In this document: positions 1 through 11,587 of the stretch, in pieces
Numbering within the stretch: the first letter of the stretch is position 1
How the letters are laid out: each line of letters starts with the position of its first letter
Origin: Synechococcus lacustris
GTDB taxonomy: Bacteria; Cyanobacteriota; Cyanobacteriia; PCC-6307; Cyanobiaceae
DNA length: 64,000 nucleotides
Direction: 5' to 3'
NCBI GenBank assembly: GCA_903943975.1
Contig: CAJAQB010000004.1
Coordinates: forward strand, 39,529 to 103,528
The notes under the pieces: model-generated
Databases searched by the model: none
The model's input: only the letters and a program-made list of their open reading frames with translations
Told to the model about the DNA's origin: nothing
Translations under genes and position numbers: made by a program

Positions 1-317
1 CTGGAGAAAAATACCCAAATATCTGGGGGGTTGTAGGTGTCGGCTTCGATGTCGTTGCGCACATTGAAGTAGTGCACAGAGGACAGTCCCACCATCACCA
101 GCCCCACCAGGGAGAAGGCCAGGCCCAGTTTCCAGCCGTTGCCTGGCCCCTGGGGGGCCAGGGGTGGCTTCAGCAGCCGGATCCGCACAATCAGCACGCC
201 GAAGCCGAGCAGAGAGATGCCGCTGCGCATCCAGGCGAGGTAAGTGCGTTCGTTTGCCAGGTGGTCGCGCACCCGGTTGGGATTGCGACGCTCTGGCAGC
301 AGTGATCCTTCAGTCAA
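1..317 (-). CDS. DUF202 (YidH-like) membrane protein, partial at left edge
   Basis: The minus-strand frame reads through the left edge, so the C-terminus is missing. The visible part has the DUF202 hallmark: a polar N-terminus (NPNRVRDHLANERTYLAWMR), then a hydrophobic helix (SGISLLGFGVLIVR) and a second membrane segment (LAFSLVGLVMVGLSS). No ATG is available. A TTG at 315-317 overlaps the stop of the upstream gene by 8 bp and has a purine-rich stretch (AAAGGGAG) before it, so I chose it as the start. The family is a small inner-membrane protein of unknown function. Overlap with the preceding exported protein suggests translational coupling and an operon with the CadD-type transporter. The family call is firm; the role is unknown. 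Confidence 0.75.
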   Translation of the reverse strand, partial: MTEGSLLPERRNPNRVRDHLANERTYLAWMRSGISLLGFGVLIVRIRLLKPPLAPQGPGNGWKLGLAFSLVGLVMVGLSSVHYFNVRNDIEADTYNPPDIWVFFS

Positions 318-966
318 CGGGGGCGGTCTCCCTTTCGAGGTCGAGCTTGCTTTGGTCGAGGTTGGGCAGGCTTGCCAGCCCCTTGACCTGGGCCGCCACG
401 GAGAAGGCCGGCAGGCTGAGGCTGTAGGTATCGGCCTGTTCGGGGTTGTCGGTCACGCTCAGCACCTCCCCATCAAGCACCCTTGCCACCCGGGGGGCTT
501 GGGCCGCAGCGGCCTTGCCGTTTTCACCCCAGCTCAGGTTTACATTGGCGGGTACATAGAGACCCACCACGTTGTAGTCATCGTCTGTGCTGTTGCCTGG
601 GGCAAGCACATAGAAGTTGGCAGCTTGGCTGGGAAGTTCTTTTTTATAGCGGGCAAATATACCAACGCTATGGCTGCTTTCATTGCTGATCTGGGCGCGG
701 TCGTCGGAGTTGGCGATCGTTTGCTCTAGTAGTTGAAGATCGGCAAGGCGCTGTTGTTGATCGGGGCTGAGGGGACGGCTGGAGCTGCCGGGCAACGGTT
801 GCAGACTTTTCAATTCGGCGGCCACCTCCCCATAGGATTCACTGCTTAGATAGTGACCGGCATCAGCAAAGGCGGGAGCGCTAGGCAGCAGCCAGGTCAA
901 CAGGGAGAGGAGCAGGGCTCCGATGGTGGCGAAAACAGTGGTCAGCATGGTTCGTAGGGGGTTCAT
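310..966 (-). CDS. Exported protein of unknown function
   Basis: A 218-residue protein I do not recognise. The N-terminus is a clear signal peptide: a short basic region, then a hydrophobic core (TVFATIGALLLSLLTWLLP) and a likely cleavage after SAPAFA-D. The mature part is soluble, with acidic and alanine-rich stretches and no cysteines, so a periplasmic or lumenal location is likely. It lies between a CadD-type transporter gene (31 bp upstream) and a DUF202 gene (8-bp overlap) on the same strand, which suggests a three-gene operon. No catalytic motif is visible. It may be an accessory factor of the transporter, but that is only inferred from position. Confidence 0.7.
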   Translation of the reverse strand: MNPLRTMLTTVFATIGALLLSLLTWLLPSAPAFADAGHYLSSESYGEVAAELKSLQPLPGSSSRPLSPDQQQRLADLQLLEQTIANSDDRAQISNESSHSVGIFARYKKELPSQAANFYVLAPGNSTDDDYNVVGLYVPANVNLSWGENGKAAAAQAPRVARVLDGEVLSVTDNPEQADTYSLSLPAFSVAAQVKGLASLPNLDQSKLDLERETAPVD

Positions 967-997
967 TGGAAAAGGGGGGAAGGGGTTGGTGGCTGGA

Positions 998-1753
998 TTA
1001 ACGGCTGCGGAGCAAAGCCATGCCTGGCTGTAGCAATTCCCCCAGTTGTCGTGTGAGGGAGAGCAGCATTAGGCCTACGCAGCTGATGGCAAATACCGCA
1101 AGACCACGCTGTTCAAGCGTGTGGCTATCTACTAGAATCAGTACCCCGAGGCCGATCAGCACCACGGGAATCAATTGGCTACCATTTTGCTTGAGTAGCT
1201 GGGCTAGTATGGGGGCCTGGGTGAGCTTCCAGGCGACCAAACACCAGATCCCCATCAACAGGCCAAAGATAATCAAAGTGATTAGTAATTGACCACTATT
1301 TTCATGGGCCATCAGCGGCATATAAACGCTGATGTTGTCACTGCCGTTAGCCATGGTTACCGAGGCAACTCCGATGACTTCCGCCAAGGGCCAGCCCTCC
1401 AACTTTCCCCAGGGGGAGTTGCTAGAAAGCTCTTCGCTTTCAGTGGGTGCCGCTTCCAGCCGTTCGATGAGTTGGCTGATGCCCAGGCTGATGGGCAGCA
1501 AGCCCAGCAGGCCAATCCAAGGGCCCGGCAGCATTGTGCCGCCCCAGAAACCCACCAGGCTCACGGCCACCAGCACGGAAAATCCGAGAAACTGACCGGC
1601 CACCACATGACCCACCTTCAGGCGTTGATCCACCCGGGAGAAAAACAACAACAACAGAAAGATGTCGTCGAGATTGGTGGCAAAAAAAGCGGTAATGGCA
1701 GAAACAACAGTGTTGAGAAGGTTGTCGATGCCGGGCAGAATCAGGTGATTCAC
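998..1753 (-). CDS. CadD-family (cadmium resistance type) transporter
   Basis: 251 residues with about six hydrophobic helices. The layout is that of the CadD/LysE-related family: an N-terminal helix with a conserved acidic pair (FFATNLDDIFLLLLFFSR), a GQFLGF helix, a variable acidic loop near residues 100-120, and a second half with VTMANGSDNISVYMPL. Family members export divalent cations such as cadmium, but some are only annotated by similarity, so the substrate here is open. It is the first gene of a likely minus-strand operon with the exported protein and the DUF202 gene. A second, diverged copy lies at 11588-12277. ATG at 1753 is the natural start. Confidence 0.8.
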   Translation of the reverse strand: MNHLILPGIDNLLNTVVSAITAFFATNLDDIFLLLLFFSRVDQRLKVGHVVAGQFLGFSVLVAVSLVGFWGGTMLPGPWIGLLGLLPISLGISQLIERLEAAPTESEELSSNSPWGKLEGWPLAEVIGVASVTMANGSDNISVYMPLMAHENSGQLLITLIIFGLLMGIWCLVAWKLTQAPILAQLLKQNGSQLIPVVLIGLGVLILVDSHTLEQRGLAVFAISCVGLMLLSLTRQLGELLQPGMALLRSR

Positions 1754-1913
1754 AAATGTTGATGGCCTGGGTTTCTGTTGAGAATCTATGAATCACCCCC
1801 TGAAAGAGCAACTGCGATCGCTTCTGTTATGGATCACTGCCGCTTATCGTGGAGTTGTCTCAACTACCCTGCCCCCCAGGGGGGGTGTGCGTATCGTCGC
1901 TCCTGAGTGAGCG

Positions 1914-2801
1914 GTGCTCGCCTTGGATGCCCTAGCCCCAGCGTTGTTGCCTTCTACCCAGCCCAAGGCTGGCCTCGGGGCTGGCAAGGTGGAGCGGATT
2001 CGCAATGCCCTGTCTGCCCTGCGGTTGTTTGTGATCCTGTTGGGGCTGGTGTTGCTCAGTCGCTTTTTTGTGGTGGTGCCCGCAGGGGAGCGGGGGGTGC
2101 TGCTGCGTTTCGGTGCCGTGCAGCAGCAGGTGTTAGCTGAGGGGCTTCATCCGCTTCTGCCGGTGGTTTATAGCGTTCGCCCCCTGAGTGTGCGGGTGCA
2201 ATCCCTGCCCTTGGCGGTGACGGCAGCCTCCCGGGATCTCCAGGATGTGGCCGCCCAGGTGGCGGTGCGTTGGCATATAGATGCCGACCAGGTAAATCGG
2301 GTGTTTTCTCGCCTGGGCGATGGCAGCCAGGTGGCGGCGGTGGTGATCCAGCCGGCGATTGAAGATGGGGTGAAGGCGGTGTTTGCCCGCTTCAGCGCTG
2401 AGCAGTTGGTCACCGAGCGGGATCAGCTGAGGGAGCTGCTTTCAGGCCTGTTGCAGGAAAGGCTCAGCTCCTATGACCTGGTGCTGGATGGGGTGGATTT
2501 GCTTCAGTTTGATTTTTCTGATCATTTTCGCCAGGCGGTGGAGGAGAAACAGGTGGCGGAGCAGAACGCCAAACGGGCGCAATTTGAAGCGTTGCGGGCC
2601 CAACGGCTGGCTGAGGCCCGGGTCTTTCAGGCCCAGGGGGAAGCCCAGGCCCAGGAACTGCTTCAAACCGGTCTCACCCCCGCTGTGCTGCAGCGTCAGA
2701 CCATTGAAAAGTGGAATGGCCATCTGCCACTGGTGGTGGGTGCCGACTCCGTGCGGGGCTTGGATATGAAATCCCTGCTGAAATTAGACCGCAAGGCGTA
2801 G
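1914..2801 (+). CDS. SPFH/prohibitin-domain membrane protein (HflK/HflC-like)
   Basis: 295 residues. One hydrophobic helix (LRLFVILLGLVLLSRFFVV, residues about 36-54) is followed by the prohibitin-fold start PAGERGVLLRFGAV and the domain with RDLQDVAAQVAVRWHI. A long charged helix rich in A, Q, E and R (about residues 205-250, AEQNAKRAQFEALRAQRLAE) is the usual oligomerisation coiled coil. Such proteins form ring-shaped scaffolds on membranes and often partner with FtsH proteases. Translation is taken from GTG at 1914, as no ATG precedes the membrane helix. Downstream genes on the same strand (a rhodanese-fold protein, then metY) are separated by 101 and 38 bp, so co-transcription is possible but unproven. 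Confidence 0.8.
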   Translation: MLALDALAPALLPSTQPKAGLGAGKVERIRNALSALRLFVILLGLVLLSRFFVVVPAGERGVLLRFGAVQQQVLAEGLHPLLPVVYSVRPLSVRVQSLPLAVTAASRDLQDVAAQVAVRWHIDADQVNRVFSRLGDGSQVAAVVIQPAIEDGVKAVFARFSAEQLVTERDQLRELLSGLLQERLSSYDLVLDGVDLLQFDFSDHFRQAVEEKQVAEQNAKRAQFEALRAQRLAEARVFQAQGEAQAQELLQTGLTPAVLQRQTIEKWNGHLPLVVGADSVRGLDMKSLLKLDRKA

Positions 2802-2902
2802 CCGAAGCCAGCTGGTTCCAGGATACAGCGGTTTGTCACCCGGAATACCGGTGAATCGTTGGATCTGCTGCAGCATGGGTTTAATTCAGCTGAGGTGGTG
2901 AC

Positions 2903-5834
<2,932 letters not shown>

Positions 5835-5849
5835 GTAGCAGTGCTTAAG

Positions 5850-6197
5850 TTATTGGCGAGTTAGGGCCCAGGGCCAATCCCTGAGGCCCCCCTGCAGTGA
5901 GAACACAGCGCTGTAGCCAATCTGCTGGAGGGCAAGGGCGGCGAGGGCGCTGCGGTTGCCGCGGGCGCAGTAGATAACGATTGCTTGTTGACGGTTGGGG
6001 GCAATGCCAGCAGCTTGCAGGGGCAGGCTGGCGCCATTCACCCGCAGGGCTCCTGGCAGTCGCCCCAGGGCAAATTCATCAGCTTCGCGCACATCCAGCA
6101 CCAGGGCCCCCGCTTCGATTAATTTCCTGGCTTGGGACGCAGTTACTTCACTAATGTGGGCTTTGGCAGCGTTGATGGCAGCGGCAGTTGTTACCAT
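5850..6197 (-). CDS. Single-domain rhodanese (sulfurtransferase)
   Basis: 115 residues. A complete rhodanese domain covers residues 17-112: LVLDVREADEFALGRLPGAL at the start, the active-site loop YCARGNRS with the catalytic cysteine, and LQGGLRDW at the end. No signal peptide or membrane helix is present, so it is probably cytosolic. It can carry a persulfide on the loop cysteine. It is downstream of a tandem rhodanese gene on the same strand, with a short hydrophobic reading frame between them whose stop overlaps this ATG. The acceptor is unknown. Confidence 0.88.
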   Translation of the reverse strand: MVTTAAAINAAKAHISEVTASQARKLIEAGALVLDVREADEFALGRLPGALRVNGASLPLQAAGIAPNRQQAIVIYCARGNRSALAALALQQIGYSAVFSLQGGLRDWPWALTRQ

Positions 6198-6409
6198 TTT
6201 ATAAGTTTAATAGTGTGAATAGAAAAGCTTGATTTGAGCCCAAGCCAGCCGTTGGCTAGTTTTGGGAAGGCATGGCTGCTGTCGCTGTTGCGCAGCAGTG
6301 CCAGGGCTAACAGAATTAGTGGTAGCCCGATGCCAACAGGGGCTGTTGGTAGCCCGATCATTAGTAGAAATGTGGGCCCAATGTTGTTGGGGATTGGCGT
6401 TATGGCCAT
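6191..6409 (-). CDS. Possible small membrane protein
   Basis: A 72-residue frame between two rhodanese genes on the same strand. It starts 17 bp after the tandem rhodanese stop and ends overlapping the start of the single-domain rhodanese by 7 bp, which is the geometry of a coupled operon member. One strongly hydrophobic stretch (residues about 12-40, with GLPLILLALALL) would span the membrane. It matches no family I know, and no clear Shine-Dalgarno sequence precedes the ATG. It could equally be non-coding spacer. Confidence 0.35.
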   Translation of the reverse strand: MAITPIPNNIGPTFLLMIGLPTAPVGIGLPLILLALALLRNSDSSHAFPKLANGWLGLKSSFSIHTIKLIKW

Positions 6410-6426
6410 GGCAGCTGTTTATTGCT

Positions 6427-7419
6427 TCAGTGGGCTTGGCTCGGATCAGGGCCGGTTTCTAGGGGCAACTTGGTGGCGCTGTATTCAGTCCAGGAGCCCT
6501 CGTAAATCTTCACATTCGGGTATTTGAGCAGATGCTTCAACACTAGGAATTGCAGGCTGGCTTCCCGGCCAGTGCTGCAGGAAATGATCACGGTTTTGTC
6601 TGGAGTTACCCCGCGGCTTACAAATACTTTGCGGAGATCATCTAGGGATTTGAGTTGACTGGCATTCTGCTGGGTTGCGTCGGGATTATTGGCTTCTGTA
6701 AGTTGTTGCCAGGGGAGATTGATGGCGCCTGGGATGTGGCCATTGCGCTGGAAGCTTTGATCAATTCCTTCGTATTGGGCCTTCGGCCGGGGATCAACAA
6801 TGATGACGTCTTTTTTGCCAATTAGGGGGCTGAGTTCAGGCAGCTTAATTGCTAGGCCCTGAACTGCTGTGGGCTTGAAGCTTACTTGTTGATAGCTGGG
6901 GTAGATTTTTGTGGTGGGTGAACCACTATTCTTGTATCCGGTATAACCGCCATTTACTAAGGCGATTTTGGGGATACCGCTCTTTTCAAGGGTGTAGGCG
7001 GCGAGGGTGGCGCCAAGGATGTTGCTGCCATCTGAGTAAACAAGGACGGAATCTTTGTTGCCGATGCCGGCCCGGCCAAATAGGGAGGCAAGCTCAGGGG
7101 CAGCCCAGATCTGGAAGGGCAGCTTTCCGTTGGGTCCCCGCAGGGTTTGTTCGGCTAGATGCACCGCCTGGGGCAGGTGGCCATTGATGTAGTCGAGGGG
7201 GGGCACAGTGCGTACGTCGAGCACTTTCCAGCGGCCAGAGTTTGCGGCGGCGGCGGCTTCAGTGGGGCTCAGCCATTCCAGGTTCGTGCTGCTGCTGGGC
7301 ACGATGCTTTCGCCGCTGGGCCCGGGTGCTGCCTTCAGACCTGGGGCTGCCAGGCTGGTAATAACAGCAGTGGCCAGGGTGGCCAAGGCGGCCCGAGGAG
7401 ACACAGAGAGGAAAGCCAT
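6427..7419 (-). CDS. Exported tandem-domain thiosulfate sulfurtransferase
   Basis: 330 residues with an N-terminal signal sequence (hydrophobic residues 10-30, likely cleavage near LKAAPG). Two rhodanese domains follow: an N-terminal structural domain (KVLDVRTVPPLDYINGHLP) whose loop reads VYSDGSN and lacks a cysteine, and a C-terminal catalytic domain (IIVDPRPKAQYEG) with the cysteine in ISCSTGREAS. This is the classic TST/SseA layout, in which only the second domain is active. Export places the activity in the periplasm or lumen, unusual compared with cytosolic SseA. The likely reaction is sulfur transfer from thiosulfate or persulfides to a thiol or cyanide acceptor. Upstream sequence (7420-7526) is the probable promoter region. 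Confidence 0.88.
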   Translation of the reverse strand: MAFLSVSPRAALATLATAVITSLAAPGLKAAPGPSGESIVPSSSTNLEWLSPTEAAAAANSGRWKVLDVRTVPPLDYINGHLPQAVHLAEQTLRGPNGKLPFQIWAAPELASLFGRAGIGNKDSVLVYSDGSNILGATLAAYTLEKSGIPKIALVNGGYTGYKNSGSPTTKIYPSYQQVSFKPTAVQGLAIKLPELSPLIGKKDVIIVDPRPKAQYEGIDQSFQRNGHIPGAINLPWQQLTEANNPDATQQNASQLKSLDDLRKVFVSRGVTPDKTVIISCSTGREASLQFLVLKHLLKYPNVKIYEGSWTEYSATKLPLETGPDPSQAH

Positions 7420-7526
7420 TGGTAAAGACCCTTAACCCGAGCGGGAAATCGTGGTTAGCTTAGGGCTTGCTTGGGCCGGGGTATGTGCTTCGGATTACTT
7501 TTCCCGAGCCTAGGCAAAGTTGTAGC

Positions 7527-7554
7527 AAAAAAAGAGCGGGCACCTTGGCCCGCT
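7527..7554 (-). terminator. Intrinsic terminator after the glycosyltransferase gene
   Basis: A perfect 7-bp stem (AGCGGGC at 7535-7541 and GCCCGCT at 7548-7554, 6-nt loop) is followed on the minus strand by seven U residues (A-run at 7527-7533). It lies 48 bp past the stop of the minus-strand GT4 gene and ahead of the tandem rhodanese promoter, so it separates the two transcription units. Confidence 0.85.
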
Positions 7555-7601
7555 GCTATCTATTGCCAGTGTTTGAGGACCTAGGCTCAATCACCGTAGG
7601 C

Positions 7602-8783
7602 TCAGGCTGGCATCACTGGTGTGTTGTGAATTACCGCCTTGCCATGCACAGTAAGGCTGATCAATTCCCGCTCAAATCTTTCCACTACGGTGCTCCATTT
7701 CAAGGGCAGCGTGCTGTGGCGGGCGGCGAGGCCATGGGAGGGTAGCTGAGCCCGTTGGGTGGCAAGTTTCACCGCTGCCTCAACAAAAGCTCCGTTATTG
7801 CCGAAGTCCACCAACATTCCGTTGATGCCATTGCGTACCAGCAGGGAGGCTGAGCCATTGGCAAAGGCCACCACTGGCAGGCCGCTGGCCATCGCCTCAG
7901 TGGTCACATTGCCAAAGGTTTCTGTGAGGCTTGGGAATAGAAAAAGGTCTGCGCTGGCGTAGTGGGCTGACAGCTCTTTGCCGCTGCGGCGCCCGGCCAG
8001 CACCGCCTGGGGACAACGGGCCCGCAATTGTTTCTCCAGGGGGCCCTTGCCCACCAGCACTAGCAGGCTGTCTGGGTGTTGGCGGCGGATCGCTTCGAAA
8101 GCCTGGATCAAAGTCTCCAGGTTTTTCTCGGCGGCGAGGCGACCCACGCAGAGCACCACAAGCGTCTGGTCGCTGGCCCCCCAGCGGCTGCGCAGGGCAT
8201 TGTCTCGGTGGTGGGGCGCGAACCGCTCCGTATCAACACCCCTGGCCACCACCCGCAGGTTGCGGAAGCCACTCCGCCTTAGCTCCTTGCGCAGGGCCTC
8301 AGTGGGCACCATCGTGCGTTGGGACCTGTTGTGAAAATGACGTAGATAATTGAGAATTGGTTGCTTCAACCAACCGAGGCCATAGTGGTTGCTGTAGCTG
8401 TGGAAGTTTGTGCGGAAATCGGTGGATACGGGAATCGAAAGAGAGCAACTCACCTGTAGTGCTGCCCAACCCAATGGGCCCTGGGTGGTGATATGCACCA
8501 CGTCTGGGCGTTCTTGGGACCACAATTGATGGAGCACCCCCAGGGAGGGCCAGCCCATCCGTTGGCCTGGGTAGCTGGGCATGGGAATTCCCGGCACCAG
8601 TACTTCTTCAAAACCTTGGTGGCTTTGACCTTGATCGGCCTCATGCTGACGGGGCCGAATCAACTGCAGCTGGTGTTCTCGGGCCAGAAGACCCGCCACT
8701 ATTTCAGCCACAGTGATTGCCACACCATTCATGTCAGGTGGGTAAGTCTCAGTGACCACCGAAACCTTCAACGAACGTGCCAT
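7602..8783 (-). CDS. GT4-family glycosyltransferase
   Basis: 393 residues with the GT-B fold of family 4. The N-terminal domain starts with VSVVTETYPPDMNGVA, typical of the SqdX/MgtA-like branch. The C-terminal domain shows VLCVGRLAAEKNLETLIQAF and the E-x7-E motif in LTETFGNVTTEAMASGLPVV. Such enzymes transfer sugars from nucleotide donors to lipids or carbohydrates at the membrane. A sulfolipid synthase (SqdX) or a mannosyl/glucosyl lipid transferase are both possible and I cannot tell them apart. It is downstream of the encapsulin-cargo gene on the same strand (71 bp gap) and ends in a strong terminator, so it may be the last gene of that unit. Confidence 0.8.
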   Translation of the reverse strand: MARSLKVSVVTETYPPDMNGVAITVAEIVAGLLAREHQLQLIRPRQHEADQGQSHQGFEEVLVPGIPMPSYPGQRMGWPSLGVLHQLWSQERPDVVHITTQGPLGWAALQVSCSLSIPVSTDFRTNFHSYSNHYGLGWLKQPILNYLRHFHNRSQRTMVPTEALRKELRRSGFRNLRVVARGVDTERFAPHHRDNALRSRWGASDQTLVVLCVGRLAAEKNLETLIQAFEAIRRQHPDSLLVLVGKGPLEKQLRARCPQAVLAGRRSGKELSAHYASADLFLFPSLTETFGNVTTEAMASGLPVVAFANGSASLLVRNGINGMLVDFGNNGAFVEAAVKLATQRAQLPSHGLAARHSTLPLKWSTVVERFERELISLTVHGKAVIHNTPVMPA

Positions 8784-8854
8784 AGCCGTTCACCGTTTAA
8801 ACGGACCGTACCCAGCCCCCTGGCGCTAGGTGGTGCTTTCAGGCACCTAGCCCC

Positions 8855-10360
8855 CTATGGCCTCTTCCTAGGGGAGCCATGGGTTAGCCGCAGCAGCCCA
8901 GCCACTAGGGCATCCACATCCTCTTTGGTGTTGTAGATCGCCAGGGTGGCGCGCACGCTGGTTTCAACTCCAAAGCGGCGCAGAATCGGTTGGGCACAGT
9001 GGTGGCCAGCCCGCACCGCTATCCCTAGTTGATTCAGGGCTGAGCCCACATCCTCGGAACGGAAGCCCTCAAGTACAAAGGAGAGCACCCCAGCTTTTTC
9101 CTTCGGCTGACCAAGCAAGCGCAGGCCAGGGATACAACACAAGCCCTCAGTGGCATAGCTGAGCAGTTCCTGTTCGGCGGCGGCGATGTTGCGCAGGCCC
9201 AGGTTGCTTACGTATTCCAGCGCTGTGCCAAGACCGATGGCATCGGCAATGTTGCCGGTGCCGGCCTCAAAGCGGTTGGGGGGCTCCTGGTAGATGGTGC
9301 GCTCAAAGGTCACATCACTGATCATGTTGCCGCCCCCCTGCCAGGGGCCCATGGCCTGGAGCAGCTCCCGCTTGCCATAGAGCACCCCGATGCCGGTGGG
9401 GCCATAGATCTTGTGGCCGGAAAACACATACCAGTCGGCATCCAGGCTTTGCATGTTGACCTGTTCATGGGCCACGCCCTGGGCCCCATCCACCAGCACC
9501 CGACTGCCATGGCGGTGGGCAATTTGCACCATTTCCTGGGCGGGGGTAATCGTGCCCAGGGCATTTGACACCTGGGTGAATGCAGTCAATTTGGTGCGGG
9601 CGGTGAAAAGCCGTTCATAGGACTCCAGCAACACCTGGCCATAGTCATCCACCGGTGCCACCTTCAGCACAGCCCCGGTTTGCTGACAAAGGATTTGCCA
9701 AGGAACGATGTTGGCGTGGTGTTCCAGGTGGGTGATCACAATTTCGTCACCCGTTTGTAATTCCCGTCTTCCCCAGGCCTGGGCCACCAGGTTGATGGCC
9801 TCGGTGGTGCCACGCACAAAAACTATTTCTTCGGAGCTGCTGGCCCCAAGAAACTTGGCCACCGTGGCCCTAGCCCCCTCATAGGCATCCGTGGCCCGGG
9901 CTGCCAGTTCGTGGGCGCCCCGGTGAATGTTGGAATTTTCGCTGCGATAGAAGTGATTGAGCCGCTCAATCACAGCCTCTGGCTTTTGGGTGGTGGCGCC
10001 GTTGTCAAGCCAGATCAGCGGTCTGCCGTGAATTTGTTGGTCAAGGATTGGAAAGTCCTTGCGGATTTGGTAGGCGTCTAGGGGCTGTATTGGCCCTAGC
10101 TGGGGGGCGGTTAGCTGGGAAGCGGAGAAACTCGGCTGCCAGCCGCCGGGGGGCTGAAGTTGAAATGGCAGGCTTTCAGCCGCAGTCAGCGTTGGCTCGC
10201 TGCTCGCTGGGAAGGCCATCGGATGCTGGTCAACTGGCTTTGGTTCTTGTGAAATTTCTCCAAAGAGTTGATTGGCGAGGCGACTTAGTTCCGCCTCGCT
10301 GGGCATGCCCCCGCTGCTGGTAAGCGAATCCAAGTTAGCGGTAGTCATTCTTGTAGTCAT
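8855..10360 (-). CDS. SufS-like cysteine desulfurase with encapsulin-cargo N-terminal arm
   Basis: 501 residues, about 90 more than ordinary SufS. Residues 1-95 are low-complexity, rich in P, Q, S and T, and predicted disordered. The class V aminotransferase domain begins near IRKDFPILDQQIHGRPLIWL. PLP binding is shown by THLEHHANIVPW, VDGAQGVAH and the lysine in VFSGHKIYGPTG; the catalytic cysteine is in VRAGHHCAQPIL. It releases sulfur from cysteine as a persulfide. In family 2A encapsulins this N-terminal arm targets the enzyme into the shell, and the shell gene lies directly upstream, overlapping by 26 bp. A second ATG at 10348 is also possible. Cargo identity is well supported by layout. 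Confidence 0.92.
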   Translation of the reverse strand: MTTRMTTANLDSLTSSGGMPSEAELSRLANQLFGEISQEPKPVDQHPMAFPASSEPTLTAAESLPFQLQPPGGWQPSFSASQLTAPQLGPIQPLDAYQIRKDFPILDQQIHGRPLIWLDNGATTQKPEAVIERLNHFYRSENSNIHRGAHELAARATDAYEGARATVAKFLGASSSEEIVFVRGTTEAINLVAQAWGRRELQTGDEIVITHLEHHANIVPWQILCQQTGAVLKVAPVDDYGQVLLESYERLFTARTKLTAFTQVSNALGTITPAQEMVQIAHRHGSRVLVDGAQGVAHEQVNMQSLDADWYVFSGHKIYGPTGIGVLYGKRELLQAMGPWQGGGNMISDVTFERTIYQEPPNRFEAGTGNIADAIGLGTALEYVSNLGLRNIAAAEQELLSYATEGLCCIPGLRLLGQPKEKAGVLSFVLEGFRSEDVGSALNQLGIAVRAGHHCAQPILRRFGVETSVRATLAIYNTKEDVDALVAGLLRLTHGSPRKRP

Positions 10361-11264
10361 GATATTTTTCTACTTCTACGTTTTCAAGTACAGCAATGGC
10401 ATCTTCGGTGAGGACTGCCAGGGAGCAGTAAAGAGAGATCAGATATGAGGCAATTGCCTTACGGCTGATCCCCATGAACTTCACCGACAACCCCATCCCC
10501 TGCTCGCCTGGCAGCGATGGTTGATAGAGGCCAACCACACCTTGGTTGCTTTCGCCGGTGCGCAGCAGCAAAATGCTGCTTTTCCCATTCTTGATTTCCA
10601 CCTTGTTACTGGGCACAAGGGGCAGGCCCCGCCAGGTGAGGAATGGGGATCCCTGAATGGTGATGGTTGCTGGAGGTACGCCGCGCCTAGTGGCCTCTCG
10701 GCCGAAGGCTGCGATGGTGCGGGGGTGGGCTAGAAAGAAGCTGGGCTTTTTCCATACCTTGGTGATCAGCTCGTCTAGATCATCTGGGGTGGGTGCCCCT
10801 GTGAGTGGTTGAACCCGCTGGCTCGGAATAATATTATTTATCAAGCCATACTCAGGATTATTGATTAGTTCATTCTCCTGGCGTTCCTTGATCGTTTCTA
10901 TCGCCAGTCTTAGCTGTTGTTCAATTTGATTATGGGGACTGCTGTAGAGGTCAGATACCCGCGTGTGCACGTCCACTGTGGTGGTAACAGCACTGAGCAG
11001 GTATTCCCTGGGATGTTCATCATAATCAACAAATGTTTCGGGCAGGTCGCTTTCGTCCCTCTGGGAGCAGGCGGTGAGCACCCGGGATTCATCTTTGACT
11101 CTATTGACCCGATAGATGCCTGCTTCTACCCCCACCCAGGGCAGCAAGTGCACAAGCCAGCGGGGCGAGATGCCCAGGAGCTGCGGGATTGTTTTAGTGG
11201 CATTGGCCAGCTGGCGGGCTGCCGCATCACCTAGGGCCAGGTGGGGACTAATTGAATTAGGCAT
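10335..11264 (-). CDS. srpI: SrpI-type family 2A encapsulin shell protein
   Basis: 309 residues. It resembles SrpI, the sulfur-regulated protein of Synechococcus elongatus that forms a family 2A encapsulin: N-terminal arm, then ARQLANATKTIPQLLGISPR, a central insertion-like stretch with PREYLLSAVTTTVDVHTRV and DLYSSPHNQIEQQLRLAIET, and an HK97-type P-domain ending with KVWKKPSFFLAHPRTIAAF and GMGLSVKFMGISRKAIASYL. Many copies would self-assemble into a protein nanocompartment in the cytoplasm. It precedes and overlaps the desulfurase gene, the standard shell-cargo order. The family is known to be induced by sulfur starvation. Confidence in the family is high, although no structure-based check was possible. 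Confidence 0.92.
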   Translation of the reverse strand: MPNSISPHLALGDAAARQLANATKTIPQLLGISPRWLVHLLPWVGVEAGIYRVNRVKDESRVLTACSQRDESDLPETFVDYDEHPREYLLSAVTTTVDVHTRVSDLYSSPHNQIEQQLRLAIETIKERQENELINNPEYGLINNIIPSQRVQPLTGAPTPDDLDELITKVWKKPSFFLAHPRTIAAFGREATRRGVPPATITIQGSPFLTWRGLPLVPSNKVEIKNGKSSILLLRTGESNQGVVGLYQPSLPGEQGMGLSVKFMGISRKAIASYLISLYCSLAVLTEDAIAVLENVEVEKYHDYKNDYR

Positions 11265-11587
11265 TTGGCGTTTTGCTTTTGCGGCATCTTTCTTCCTAAC
11301 AGAAATGCGAGATATTATCCATCACTATGGACGGGGGTAATTGCTTGCTTTGATCAATATTAGTGATACTGCTACCGCTGCTGTCGGTTTGGTGTGATTT
11401 ACGGGTGGACGCCATGTCACTTTTTTTGATGCTAGTAAGGGGCTGGGAATAAGGGGGTATTTTGTTGATAAAATGTTTAATATAATGTATAATTTAATGT
11501 TTAGTTGATTGCACGGTTGAGCACTTGGTTAAGAGTTTCCGCTTTGAGCTGCTGGGCCAGGCTTCCTTGCTTTTGTATTTGTAGTTG
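11265..11587. other. Non-coding region upstream of srpI
   Basis: No gene is visible. The region should carry the srpI promoter on the minus strand. It contains an A+T-rich block at about 11456-11506 (TTTAATATAATGTATAATTT) that stands out from the surrounding GC-rich DNA. The convergent end is the 3' end of the second CadD-type gene. I see no recognisable regulator site. Confidence 0.5.

Noticed and set aside
1788..1910. Forty-codon plus-strand frame just before the SPFH gene
   Set aside because: No family-like features, no ribosome site, and it contains a GCGATCGC repeat octamer; likely chance.
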